From Streptomyces sp. Tue6028 (lineage in GTDB: Bacteria > Actinomycetota > Actinomycetes > Streptomycetales > Streptomycetaceae): a stretch of DNA of 64,000 nucleotides. The stretch spans positions 309,034 to 373,033 of the forward strand of contig NZ_MLCE01000031.1 in NCBI RefSeq assembly GCF_002300165.1, written 5' to 3'. This document shows, in pieces, positions 44,627 through 52,695 of this stretch. The notes below the pieces were generated by a model. That model saw only the letters and a list, made by a program, of their open reading frames with translations. It was not told the origin of the DNA and did no database searches. Both the position numbers and the translations under genes were made by a program. Each line of letters opens with the position of its first letter. Within the stretch, counting starts at the first letter, position 1.

Positions 44627-45226
44627 TCACTCAAGGTGGACCAGGTCGGCCGCGGTGTCGATGTCGTACGCCTGCGCGACGTCCCCGCACTCGACGAGCG
44701 TGATCGCGTCTTCATGGGCCTTGAGATAGGCGCGGGCGCCCCGGTCGCCGGTGGCGCTGCGCGCGATGGCGTCCCAGTGCCCGGCCCCGAAGAGGACGGG
44801 GTGGCCGCGTTCGCCGCCGTAGGACGCGGCGGCGAGCGAGAGGGGGGAGGCGTACGCGCCGAGGACCCGGGACACCGCCTCCGGGCCGATCCCCGGCTGG
44901 TCGACCAGAAGTACCAGCGCGCCGCCCGCACCCGTGCCCGCCAGTGAACCGAGACCCGCGCGCAGCGAGGAGCCCATGCCCTCCTCCCACTCCGGGTTGT
45001 CCACGAGGACGCATCCGGGCAGCGCGGCCCGCGCCCGCACGGCGTCGGCCCGGGCGCCCAGCACCACATGGACGCGTGCGCAGCCGCCGGCCCGCAGGAC
45101 CTCGACCGCGTGTTCGACGAGCGGTCGCCCGCGGTGTTGCAGGAGCGCCTTGGGGCGCCCCCCGAGGCGGCGCCCGCCGCCGGCCGCGAGCAGCAGTCCG
45201 ACGACCTGGTCCTTGTTGTCCGTCAT
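44627..45226 (-). CDS. MobA-like nucleotidyltransferase (molybdenum cofactor cytidylyl/guanylyl-transferase family)
   Basis: A 199-aa NTP-transferase. The nucleotide-binding signature is 'GLLLAAGGGRRLGGRPKALL' (LAAGxxxRxG...K). 'LVDNPEWEEGMGSSLRAGLG' and 'ALVLLVDQPGIGPEAVSRVL' are the second and metal-binding blocks. These match MocA/MobA-type enzymes that add CMP or GMP to molybdopterin. Such genes often accompany xanthine dehydrogenase, which needs the modified cofactor and would make urate, but no xanthine dehydrogenase is in the window. ATG at 45226 with GGGAG upstream. Upstream of aceB on the same strand, with the aceB boxes in between. Confidence 0.82.
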   Translation of the reverse strand: MTDNKDQVVGLLLAAGGGRRLGGRPKALLQHRGRPLVEHAVEVLRAGGCARVHVVLGARADAVRARAALPGCVLVDNPEWEEGMGSSLRAGLGSLAGTGAGGALVLLVDQPGIGPEAVSRVLGAYASPLSLAAASYGGERGHPVLFGAGHWDAIARSATGDRGARAYLKAHEDAITLVECGDVAQAYDIDTAADLVHLE

Positions 45227-45438
45227 GCTCCCTGCATACCCGAGCGGGGCGGGAGCGCGCGCCGGAACCCGGCCGGGCCGCCCGATGTCCAAGGGCTGAA
45301 TTTCGGTCCGCGCGGTGGCGCCCGGCGCACGCGGTGGCGTTTACTGACCCGCGTCCCCCCGGCGCCCGACCACCGCCACGGGGAGTTGGGGCCTGGCGAG
45401 GACGATCGACGCACAACGGCGTGCGAGGGGGGAGAGCT

Positions 45439-45753
45439 GTGTTGCGGAGCTTGGGGCAGAGGGCAGTGACCGGCAGCGACGAGGACCCGAGGGTGGTGGA
45501 ACTGCGCATCGCCGTCTCCCGGCTGCGCCGTGAACTGGCCGCGCATCCGGCCGAGTTCCCCGACCGCGGCATCGCCGAGGACGAGCTCGCGGCCCTCGCC
45601 GCGATGGCCGCCGGCGGCATCCCCGAGAGCCCTCGGCTGCGCCGCTCCCTGCTTCTGGTCGCGGGCGCGATCGGCTCGGTCAGCGCCCTGTCGACGCGCC
45701 TGGCCGACGTGCGCAGCGCGGTGGAGCTGTTCGGGGAACCGCCGCGCCGCTGA
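45439..45753 (+). CDS. Small conserved actinobacterial protein (DUF5955-like)
   Basis: A 104-aa protein with no signal or membrane span. 'DPRVVELRIAVSRLRRELAA', 'PDRGIAEDELAALAAMAAGG' and 'VAGAIGSVSALSTRLADVRS' are helical, amphipathic segments. I recall such a protein as a conserved streptomycete family (DUF5955) of unknown role; the number is from memory. GTG at 45439 with GGGGGGAGA upstream. It ends 36 bp before the convergent allR stop. Its position between the purine genes seems incidental. Confidence 0.65.
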   Translation: MLRSLGQRAVTGSDEDPRVVELRIAVSRLRRELAAHPAEFPDRGIAEDELAALAAMAAGGIPESPRLRRSLLLVAGAIGSVSALSTRLADVRSAVELFGEPPRR

Positions 45754-45789
45754 GCCGCGGGGCGGGTGCCCCGCGGCGGTATCCGGGGC

Positions 45790-46593
45790 TCAGGCGGCCG
45801 GGCCCGAGCTGGCCAGGGCCTCCGACAGCTCTTGCGCCACCTGCTGGAGCACGGGCACGATCTTCTCGGTGGCCGACTCGGTGACACGGCCGGCGGGTCC
45901 GGAGATGGAGATGGCGGCGGCGGTCGGGGAGTCGGGCACGGAGACCGCCAGGCAACGGACGCCGATCTCCTGCTCGTTGTCGTCGACCGCGTAGCCGAGA
46001 CTCCTGACCTCTTCCAGGGCGGCGAGGAAGCCGTCCGGAGTCGTGATCGTCTTCTCCGTCGCGGCGGGCATGCCGGTCCGGGCGAGCAGGGCGCGTACCT
46101 CGTCGGCCGGGGTGTGCGCGAGCAGTGCCTTGCCCACGCCCGTGGAGTGCGGCAGGACGCGCCGCCCCACCTCGGTGAACATCCGCATCGAGTGCTTGGA
46201 CGGCACCTGGGCGACGTAGACGATCTCGTCCCCGTCGAGCAGGGCCATGTTGGCCGTCTCGCCGGTCTCCTCGACCAGTTGCGCCAGATAGGGGCGGGCC
46301 CAGGTGCCGAGGAGCCGGGACGCGGACTCGCCGAGGCGGATCAGACGCGGTCCGAGCGCGTACCGGCGGTTCGGCTGCTGACGCACGTAGCCGCAGGCCA
46401 CCAGCGTGCGCATGAGCCGGTGGATGGTGGGCAGCGGCAGTCCGCTGCTCGCGGAGAGCTCGCTCAGGCCGACCTCGCCCCCGGCGTCCGCCATGCGCTC
46501 CAGCAGGTCGAAGGCGCGCTCGAGGGACTGGACGCCACCACTGGGAGCGGGCGATTTGGCGGCGTCGGTGGTGCTGGCGCTGGACGGCGGCAC
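45790..46593 (-). CDS. allR: IclR-family repressor of allantoin/glyoxylate genes (AllR)
   Basis: A 267-aa IclR-type regulator. The winged HTH is at about residues 22-80 ('SLERAFDLLERMADAGGEVG', 'ELSASSGLPLPTIHRLMRTL'). The effector-binding domain is at about 95-255 with 'STGVGKALLAHTPADEVRAL' and 'YAVDDNEQEIGVRCLAVSVP', typical of AllR-like members. It is divergent from allB across 341 bp that contain several TTCCG-N5-CGGAA palindromes. In S. coelicolor the orthologous IclR gene beside allB is known as AllR, a repressor of allantoin genes. The ATG at 46593 has a GAAAGG site. Confidence 0.9.
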   Translation of the reverse strand: MPPSSASTTDAAKSPAPSGGVQSLERAFDLLERMADAGGEVGLSELSASSGLPLPTIHRLMRTLVACGYVRQQPNRRYALGPRLIRLGESASRLLGTWARPYLAQLVEETGETANMALLDGDEIVYVAQVPSKHSMRMFTEVGRRVLPHSTGVGKALLAHTPADEVRALLARTGMPAATEKTITTPDGFLAALEEVRSLGYAVDDNEQEIGVRCLAVSVPDSPTAAAISISGPAGRVTESATEKIVPVLQQVAQELSEALASSGPAA

Positions 46594-46731
46594 GGCGGCG
46601 GTCCTTTCACGGCTCAGGAACGTCAGGGTCGGCCCGGCAACGGGCCTCTCGCGGGGCGGCGGCGCGCGCCGGGAGGGTAGTGATGCAGCCTACCCGGCGG
46701 TTGGTTGACTCCCGCGTTGTGCATAGCTACG

Positions 46732-46767
46732 TTCTGCTCTTTGGAATTCTACTTCCGCTTTGTGGAA
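46732..46767. promoter_or_regulatory. Paired AllR-like boxes, distal cluster, allR-allB region
   Basis: TTCTG-CTCTT-TGGAA (46732-46746) and TTCCG-CTTTG-TGGAA (46753-46767), start-to-start 21 bp, matching the pairs at gcl and hyi. The pair lies 140 bp upstream of allR and about 170 bp upstream of allB. Confidence 0.72.
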
Positions 46768-46843
46768 ACATCCAGAGTGGGCGTCCCGGGAGCACAGTGG
46801 AGGTGTGCGCTCTTGACGGCACATGGGCTGCGGGGAAGACTCC

Positions 46844-46875
46844 TTCAACAGATCGTTGAATTCCGTTACGCGGAA
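46844..46875. promoter_or_regulatory. Abutting palindromes of both types near the allB start
   Basis: TTCAAC-AGATC-GTTGAA (46844-46860; core TCAACA-GAT-CGTTGA) is followed with no gap by TTCCG-TTACG-CGGAA (46861-46875, perfect arms), 60-90 bp upstream of the allB GTG. Confidence 0.68.
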
Positions 46876-46934
46876 GTAAACCCGCGCCTCCACGGCGGCG
46901 GCAGTGATCAGCAGCGGCAGAGAGAGGGGTCCGG

Positions 46935-48284
46935 GTGTCTGGTGTCGGAGGGGTCGAACTGATGCTGCGCTCGACGCGCGTCATCACTCCCGAAGGGACG
47001 CGCGCCGCCACGGTCGCGGTCACCGGAGGCACGATCACGGCCGTGCTCGCGCACGACGCGGAAGTGCCGGACGGCGTCCGGCTGGAGGACTTCGGCGACG
47101 ACGTCCTGCTGCCCGGCCTCGTCGACACCCACGTCCATGTGAACGACCCCGGCCGCACCGAGTGGGAGGGCTTCTGGACCGCGACCCGCGCCGCGGCCGC
47201 CGGCGGCATCACCACCCTCGTCGACATGCCGCTCAACTCCCTGCCGCCCACCACGACGGTGGACAACCTGCGCACCAAGAAGGACGTCGCCCACCCCAAG
47301 GCGCACATCGACGTCGGCTTCTGGGGCGGGGCGCTGCCCGGCAACGTGAAGGATCTGCGCCCCCTGCACGACGCGGGCGTCTTCGGCTTCAAGGCGTTCC
47401 TGTCGCCCTCCGGCGTCGACGAGTTCCCCGAGCTCGACCAGGAACAACTCGCGCGGTCGCTCGCCGAGATCGCCGGCTTCGGCGGCCTCTTGATCGTGCA
47501 CGCCGAGGACCCGCACCACCTCGCCGCGGCCCCGCAGAAGGGCGGCCGCAAGTACACCGACTTCCTCGCCTCGCGCCCCCGTGACGCCGAGGACACCGCG
47601 ATCGAGCACCTCATCGCCCAGGCACGGCGGCTCGACGCGCGCGTGCACGTGCTCCACCTGTCGTCCAGCGACGCGCTGCCGCTGATCGCCGCCGCGAAGG
47701 CCGACGGCGTACGGCTCACGGTCGAGACCTGCCCGCACTACCTCACGCTGACCGCCGAGGAGGTCCCGGACGGCGCCAGCGAGTTCAAGTGCTGTCCGCC
47801 CATCCGCGAGGCGGCCAACCAGGACCTGCTGTGGCAGGCCCTCGCCGACGGCACCGTCGACTGCGTCGTCACCGACCACTCGCCCTCCACGGCCGATCTG
47901 AAGACCGACGACTTCGCGACCGCCTGGGGCGGCATCTCCGGCCTCCAGCTCAGCCTGTCCGCGGTGTGGACCGAGGCCCGCAGGCGCGGCCACACCCTCG
48001 AGGACGTGGTCCGCTGGATGTCCACGAGCACCGCCCGGCTCGTCGGCCTCGACGACCGCAAGGGCGCCATCGCCCCCGGCCTCGACGCCGACTTCGCGGT
48101 CCTCGCCCCCGACGAGACCTTCACCGTGGACCCCGCCGCGCTCCAGCACCGCAACCGCGTCACCGCCTACGCGGGCAAGACGCTGAGCGGCGTCGTCAAG
48201 TCCACCTGGCTGCGCGGCCGGCGGATCGTGGACCGGGGCGAGTTCACCGAACCGGCCGGCCGACTGCTCTCCCGCCACCCGTGA
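46935..48284 (+). CDS. allB: Allantoinase
   Basis: A 449-aa binuclear-metal amidohydrolase opening allantoin to allantoate. Metal ligands are visible: H66/H68 in 'LPGLVDTHVHVNDPGRTEWE', the carboxylated Lys153 in 'VFGFKAFLSPSGVDEFPELD', His in 'LLIVHAEDPHHL' near 190 and 'RVHVLHLSSSDALP' near 245, and Asp in 'VDCVVTDHSPSTADLK' near 315. GTG start at 46935 with AGAGGGG upstream; an ATG at 46962 (MLRSTR) is an alternative. First gene of allB-alc, divergent from allR. Confidence 0.96.
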   Translation: MSGVGGVELMLRSTRVITPEGTRAATVAVTGGTITAVLAHDAEVPDGVRLEDFGDDVLLPGLVDTHVHVNDPGRTEWEGFWTATRAAAAGGITTLVDMPLNSLPPTTTVDNLRTKKDVAHPKAHIDVGFWGGALPGNVKDLRPLHDAGVFGFKAFLSPSGVDEFPELDQEQLARSLAEIAGFGGLLIVHAEDPHHLAAAPQKGGRKYTDFLASRPRDAEDTAIEHLIAQARRLDARVHVLHLSSSDALPLIAAAKADGVRLTVETCPHYLTLTAEEVPDGASEFKCCPPIREAANQDLLWQALADGTVDCVVTDHSPSTADLKTDDFATAWGGISGLQLSLSAVWTEARRRGHTLEDVVRWMSTSTARLVGLDDRKGAIAPGLDADFAVLAPDETFTVDPAALQHRNRVTAYAGKTLSGVVKSTWLRGRRIVDRGEFTEPAGRLLSRHP

Positions 48285-48339
48285 CCCGCACCAGCCCCGC
48301 ACCCGCAGCGGCCGATCCCGAAAGGCAGACCTGATCATC

Positions 48340-49455
48340 GTGACGGCGATTCCTCACTTCACCGGCGACGCGAACCCCTACGGAGGCGGCGACCCGTACG
48401 CGGACTACCGCACCGCCGACTTCCCCTTCACCCAGTACGCCAACCTCGCCGACCGGCAGCTCGGCGCGGGTGTCATCGCCGCCAACGACGAGTTCTTCGC
48501 CCAGCGCGAGAACCTTCTGGTGCCCGGGGCCGCCGAGTTCGACCCCGAGCACTTCGGCCACAAGGGCAAGATCATGGACGGCTGGGAGACGCGGCGCCGC
48601 CGCGGCGTCTCGGCCGAGCACCCGTGGCCGACGGCGGAGGACCACGACTGGGCGCTCGTCCGTCTCGGCGCGCCCGGCGTCGTCCGCGGCATCGTCGTGG
48701 ACACCGCCCACTTCCGCGGCAACTACCCGCAGGCGGTGTCGGTCGAGGGCGCGTGCGTGCCCGGTTCCCCGTCGCCCGAGGAGCTCCTCGCCGACGACGT
48801 GAAGTGGACGACCCTCGTCACCCGCACCGCCGTCGGCGGTCACGCGGCGAACGGCTTCGCGGTCTCGGCCGAGCAGTGCTTCACGCACCTGCGGGTCAAC
48901 CAGCACCCCGACGGCGGCATCGCCCGGCTGCGGGTGTACGGCGAGGTCGTGCCCGATCCGCGCTGGCTGTCGGTCCTCGGCACCTTCGACGTGGTGGCGC
49001 TGGAGAACGGCGGCCAGGTCGTGGACGCCTCGAACCTCTTCTACTCGCCCGCCACCAACACCATCCAGCCGGGGCGCTCCCGCAAGATGGACGACGGCTG
49101 GGAGACGCGGCGCCGCCGGGACGACGGGAACGACTGGATCAGCTACCGGCTCGCCGGACAGTGCGAGATCCGGGCGATCGAGATCGACACGGCGTATCTG
49201 AAGGGCAACAGCGCCGGCTGGGCGGCGGTGTCCGTACGGGACGGGGCCGAGGGGGAGTGGGTGGAGGTGCTGCCGCGGACCCGCCTCCAGCCCGACACGA
49301 ACCACCGCTTCGTCCTGGACGCCTCCGCCGTCGGCACCCACGCGCGCGTGGACATCTTCCCCGACGGCGGGATCTCGCGGCTGCGGCTGTTCGGGTCGCT
49401 CACGCAGGAGGGCACGGCGCGGCTCGCCGCCCGTCACCAGGAGCTGGGCGGCTGA
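48340..49455 (+). CDS. alc: Allantoicase
   Basis: A 371-aa allantoicase hydrolysing allantoate to (S)-ureidoglycolate and urea. The protein is an internal tandem of two similar jelly-roll modules: 'GKIMDGWETRRRRG' with 'IVVDTAHFRGNYPQAVSVEG' in the first (near 80-130) and 'RKMDDGWETRRRRDDGNDWI' with 'IEIDTAYLKGNSAGWAAVSV' in the second (near 248-295). This internal repeat is diagnostic of the family. GTG start at 48340, 55 bp after allB, so the two form an operon. No ureidoglycolate lyase gene follows. A 27-bp hairpin ends the unit. Confidence 0.96.
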   Translation: MTAIPHFTGDANPYGGGDPYADYRTADFPFTQYANLADRQLGAGVIAANDEFFAQRENLLVPGAAEFDPEHFGHKGKIMDGWETRRRRGVSAEHPWPTAEDHDWALVRLGAPGVVRGIVVDTAHFRGNYPQAVSVEGACVPGSPSPEELLADDVKWTTLVTRTAVGGHAANGFAVSAEQCFTHLRVNQHPDGGIARLRVYGEVVPDPRWLSVLGTFDVVALENGGQVVDASNLFYSPATNTIQPGRSRKMDDGWETRRRRDDGNDWISYRLAGQCEIRAIEIDTAYLKGNSAGWAAVSVRDGAEGEWVEVLPRTRLQPDTNHRFVLDASAVGTHARVDIFPDGGISRLRLFGSLTQEGTARLAARHQELGG

Positions 49456-49633
49456 CTTCGGCCCCTCCTCCGTCTCTTCCCGTTCCCGCGCTCCCAGCGG
49501 GGTGGTGGTGGGCGCGCACTTTTGGTTCCCGTGCTCCGGGCGGGCGGGCGCGCTCTTCCGGCCCCCTGCTCCCGGCGGCGTGGGCGCCCTGCTGCGGGCA
49601 GGATGCCCCTTCGTCGCCGGGTGCCGGCCCGGA

Positions 49634-49693
49634 CCCCGCACCTCGCGTGCCGGACAGGGCTCGATCGCCCTGTCCGGCACGCGAGGTGCGGGG
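49634..49693. terminator. Exceptionally long bidirectional terminator hairpin
   Basis: A perfect 27-bp stem (49634-49660 with 49667-49693, beginning CCCCGCACCTCGCGTGCCGG) and a six-base loop TCGATC, between the convergent alc (ends 49455) and SDR (ends 49707) genes. Confidence 0.88.
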
Positions 49694-49706
49694 GAGACGG
49701 CGGCCG

Positions 49707-50468
49707 CTACGCCGAGTGGCCCCCGTCCACCGAGAACTCCGCCCCCGTGACGTAGGCCGCCTCCGGCCCGGCCAGATAGGCGATCGCCGAGGCCACCTCG
49801 TCGGCCGTGCCGAAGCGGCCCAGGGCGGTCATCGCGGCCTGGCCCGCGGCGTACGGGCCGTCGGCGGGGTTCATGTCCGTGTCGATCGGCCCGGGATGCA
49901 CGATGTTCGCGGTGATCCCGCGGTCACCCAGCTCCCGGGCCAGGGCCTTGGTGAGCCCGATCAGGGCCGACTTGCCGGTCGCGTAGAGCGTCCCGCCGGG
50001 TCCCGGCACTCGCTGGGTCATGCAGGTGCCGACGGTCACGATCCGGCCACCCCGGCCCATCCGTGCCGCCGCGGCCTGGGAGGCCAGGAAGACACCGCGG
50101 ACGTTGACGGCGAGCACCCGGTCGACGTCCGCGGGGGACAGTGAGTCGAGCGGGCCGAGGACCCCCACGCCCACGTTGTTCACCAGGACGTCGAGCCCGC
50201 CGAGCTCCTCCGCGGCGCGGCTCACCGCCCCGGCCGCCTCCGCGGGGTCCGCCGAGTCCGCCCGCAGGGCGATCCCGCGCCGCCCCAGCGCCTCGACGGC
50301 CCGGACGACGTCGGCCGCCTCCTCCTTGCCCCGGACGTACGTGAGGGCCACGTCCGCGCCCTCCCGGGCGAGCCGTACCGCCGTCGCCGCACCGATGCCA
50401 CGGCTGCCGCCGGTCACCAGGGCCACCTTGCCGTTCATTGCGAGATCAGTCGTTTCGTGTGAGGTCAT
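49707..50468 (-). CDS. Short-chain dehydrogenase/reductase
   Basis: A 253-aa classical SDR. Cofactor motif 'VALVTGGSRGIGAATAVRLA' (TGxxxGIG), 'DVLVNNVGVG' (NNxG) near 100, active-site Tyr/Lys in 'LYATGKSALIGLTKALAREL', and C-terminal 'TGAEFSVDGGHSA'. The position normally held by the catalytic Ser reads 'TVGTCMTQ', so Thr appears to replace Ser. The ATG at 50468 is chosen; the internal ATG at 50438 (MNGK) begins right at the Rossmann fold and is also possible. Neither has a strong ribosome site. Convergent with alc; substrate unknown. Confidence 0.85.
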   Translation of the reverse strand: MTSHETTDLAMNGKVALVTGGSRGIGAATAVRLAREGADVALTYVRGKEEAADVVRAVEALGRRGIALRADSADPAEAAGAVSRAAEELGGLDVLVNNVGVGVLGPLDSLSPADVDRVLAVNVRGVFLASQAAAARMGRGGRIVTVGTCMTQRVPGPGGTLYATGKSALIGLTKALARELGDRGITANIVHPGPIDTDMNPADGPYAAGQAAMTALGRFGTADEVASAIAYLAGPEAAYVTGAEFSVDGGHSA

Positions 50469-50579
50469 GCGTCCATCCCAGCGGGCGCGGCCCCCGGGTG
50501 CTGGCGGCGAACGGACACCGTGTTCGGTGCGGAAGGTTCGATTCGGAACTCTTCCTTCCGCTTTTTGCGTTCCCCCCTC

Positions 50580-51398
50580 GTGACTCTTCAGCAAAAGATC
50601 GTCGGCAACGCCATGCAGATGGCGGTCGTCAACCTGCGCCCCGGTCAGACCGTGTACTGCGAGGCCGGGAAGTTCCTGTTCAAGACGGCGAACGTGACCA
50701 TGGAGACCCGCCTGTCCGGGCCCTCCGGAGGCGGGGGCGCCCCGCCGGCCGGCAACGGCGGCTCGGGCATGGGCGGCATGCTCCGTCAGGCCATGGGCAC
50801 GGCCATGCAGGTCGGCCAGCGCGCGCTCGCGGGCGAGTCGTTGGCCTTCCAGTACTTCACCTCCACGGGTGGCGAGGGCACCGTCGGTTTCGCGGGTGTG
50901 CTGCCCGGTGAGATGCGTGCCCTGGAGCTCGACGGCACGCGCGCGTGGTTCGCGGAGAAGGACGCCTTCGTGGCCGCGGAGTCGAGCGTGGAGTTCGGCA
51001 TCGCGTTCCAGGGCGGCCGGACCGGGCGCAGCGGCGGCGAGGGATTCGTGCTGGAGAAGTTCACCGGGCAGGGCACGGTGATCATCGCGGGCGCCGGCAA
51101 CTTCATCGACCTCGACCCGGCCGACTTCGGCGGTCGCATCGAGGTCGACACGGGCTGTGTCGTCGCCTTCGAGGAGGGCATCCGGTACGGCGTCCAGCGC
51201 GTCGGGGGCCTGAACCGGCAGGGGCTGATGAACGCGGTGTTCGGCGGCGAGGGCCTGTCCCTGGCCACCTTGGAGGGCAGCGGCCGGGTGATCCTCCAGT
51301 CGATGACCATCGAGGGCCTCGCCAACGCCCTGAAGAAGGCCCAGGGCGGGGACAAGCAGGGGCCGACGGGCGGCCTGTTCTCGACGCACGCGGGCTGA
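50580..51398 (+). CDS. AIM24-family protein
   Basis: A 272-aa protein of the AIM24 family (beta-rich, TRAP-like fold; named for a yeast mitochondrial protein, bacterial role unclear). 'TLQQKIVGNAMQMAVVNLRP', 'CEAGKFLFKTANVTMETRLS' and 'DTGCVVAFEEGIRYGVQRVG' are family blocks. A Gly/Met-rich insert 'GGGGAPPAGNGGSGMGGMLR' (about 45-70) is typical of the streptomycete form. The GTG at 50580 fits where similarity begins but lacks a ribosome site (upstream is T/C-rich), so an earlier start at 50520 or leaderless translation are possible. Its stop lies in a 33-bp direct repeat. Confidence 0.85.
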   Translation: MTLQQKIVGNAMQMAVVNLRPGQTVYCEAGKFLFKTANVTMETRLSGPSGGGGAPPAGNGGSGMGGMLRQAMGTAMQVGQRALAGESLAFQYFTSTGGEGTVGFAGVLPGEMRALELDGTRAWFAEKDAFVAAESSVEFGIAFQGGRTGRSGGEGFVLEKFTGQGTVIIAGAGNFIDLDPADFGGRIEVDTGCVVAFEEGIRYGVQRVGGLNRQGLMNAVFGGEGLSLATLEGSGRVILQSMTIEGLANALKKAQGGDKQGPTGGLFSTHAG

Positions 51399-51471
51399 CG
51401 CACGCGACCGGGACGGCGGCCCGGCTACGGGTTGGCCGGGGCTGACGCACGCGACCGGGACGGCGGCCCGG
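51392..51471. repeat. 33-bp direct duplication spanning the AIM24 stop codon
   Basis: The 33 bases at 51392-51424 (beginning GGGCTGACGCACGCGACCGG) recur exactly at 51439-51471, 47 bp further on. The first copy includes the AIM24 stop codon. It looks like a recent local duplication; I see no insertion element. Confidence 0.85.
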
Positions 51472-51703
51472 TGACGGTTCGCCGTCCACCGGTGAGTCAC
51501 GGGCTCCGGTGTCGCCATCCACGCGTACGAGCGGGACGGCCGTCCCACGTACGGGCGCCACGGGAGAGTGTCGCCTCCGGTGTCCTCCGGCATCCGCGCG
51601 GCGAAACGGTGTAGCCCCCACGCACCCCCGCCGGTACGGTGATCGTCCCCGTGGGAGCCGTCGACGTCTCCACGCCCGCCCGTGACCGCTGGAGACCGCT
51701 CCC

Positions 51704-52609
51704 ATGTCGTCGATCGCCGTACCCGGCGCGCTCGCGCCCCGCCGCGCCTGGCTCACCGACCTGCCCGTCCTGCTGGTGGCCGTGGTGTGGGGCGCCAGCT
51801 ATCTCGCGGCGAAGGACATCACCACCGCGCGGACGGTGATCGCCGTCCTCGTGCTGCGGTTCGCGGTCGTGCTGCCGGTGCTGGTGATCGCCGGACGGCG
51901 CGCGTTGAGGGCCCTGACGGCGGAGCAGTGGCGCGGGGCGGCGCTGCTCGGGCTGATCCTGAGCGGGATCTTCCTCCTGGAGACGTACGGCGTCGTCCAC
52001 ACCTCGGCCACCAACGCGGGCCTCATCATCAGCCTGACCATGATCTTCACACCGCTCGCCGAAGCGGCCGTCACTCGGGTGCGTCCCCCGCGCGCCTTCC
52101 TCGCCGCGGCCGGTGTCTCCGTGCTCGGCGTGGTGCTCCTCACCCAGGGGGGCGGCTTCACCCGGCCGTCCCTCGGTGACCTGCTGATGCTGCTCGCCGC
52201 TCTCGCCCGGACCGTGCACGTGCTCGCCATGTCCCGCATCAAGGCCGTGCAGGGTGCCGACGCGCTGCCGCTGACCTCCGTCCAACTGGGCGCGGCCGTC
52301 GCGGTGTTCGCGCTGCTGTCGACCGGCGCCGACGCCACCCCCTGGAGCACCGCCGCGGGCTTCGGCGCACGGGAGTGGGCCGGGCTGCTGTTCCTCTCGG
52401 CCTTCTGCACCCTGTTCGCCTTCTTCGTGCAGATGTGGGCGGTGCGCCGGACCTCGCCGTCCCGGGTGAGCCTGCTGCTCGGGACGGAACCCCTGTGGGC
52501 CGCCGCGGCCGGTATCGCCCTCGGCGGGGAGCGGCTCGGCGCGGCGGGCCTGGCGGGCGGCGTCCTGGTGCTCGCGGGGACCGCGTGGGGACGTCGGTCG
52601 GCAGGTTAA
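51704..52609 (+). CDS. DMT-family (EamA) permease
   Basis: A 301-aa integral membrane protein with ten hydrophobic spans and the tandem EamA repeat. The first helix holds 'LVAVVWGASYLAAKDITTAR', 'TYGVVHTSATNAGLIISLTM' (T-S-A-x-x-A) lies in the first repeat, and 'SRVSLLLGTEPLWAAAAGIA' at the equivalent place of the second. These are drug/metabolite transporter signatures; amino acids or other small molecules are typical cargo. ATG at 51704, immediately after a GGAGACCG site. It stands alone, 300 bp after AIM24. Confidence 0.87.
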   Translation: MSSIAVPGALAPRRAWLTDLPVLLVAVVWGASYLAAKDITTARTVIAVLVLRFAVVLPVLVIAGRRALRALTAEQWRGAALLGLILSGIFLLETYGVVHTSATNAGLIISLTMIFTPLAEAAVTRVRPPRAFLAAAGVSVLGVVLLTQGGGFTRPSLGDLLMLLAALARTVHVLAMSRIKAVQGADALPLTSVQLGAAVAVFALLSTGADATPWSTAAGFGAREWAGLLFLSAFCTLFAFFVQMWAVRRTSPSRVSLLLGTEPLWAAAAGIALGGERLGAAGLAGGVLVLAGTAWGRRSAG

Positions 52610-52695
52610 CTCCCGGAAAAATCATCGGACTCGGCGGGAGAAAACCGCTTCCTTGACATTGACATGCCATGCTCTACGCGCGTCATCCTGAAGGC

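Larger units (their letters stand above)
46594..46934. other. 341-bp allR-allB divergent regulatory region
   Basis: No gene. It holds the allR and allB promoters and four operator-like palindromes in two clusters (46732-46767 and 46844-46875), described in separate entries. The stretch 46720-46880 is notably AT-richer than its surroundings. Confidence 0.8.

Noticed and set aside
50530..50580. TTCCG-like words upstream of AIM24 as a further AllR box
   Set aside because: Only one arm is present (TTCCG-CTTTT-TGCGT) and the spacing to the other half is wrong, so I did not count it.
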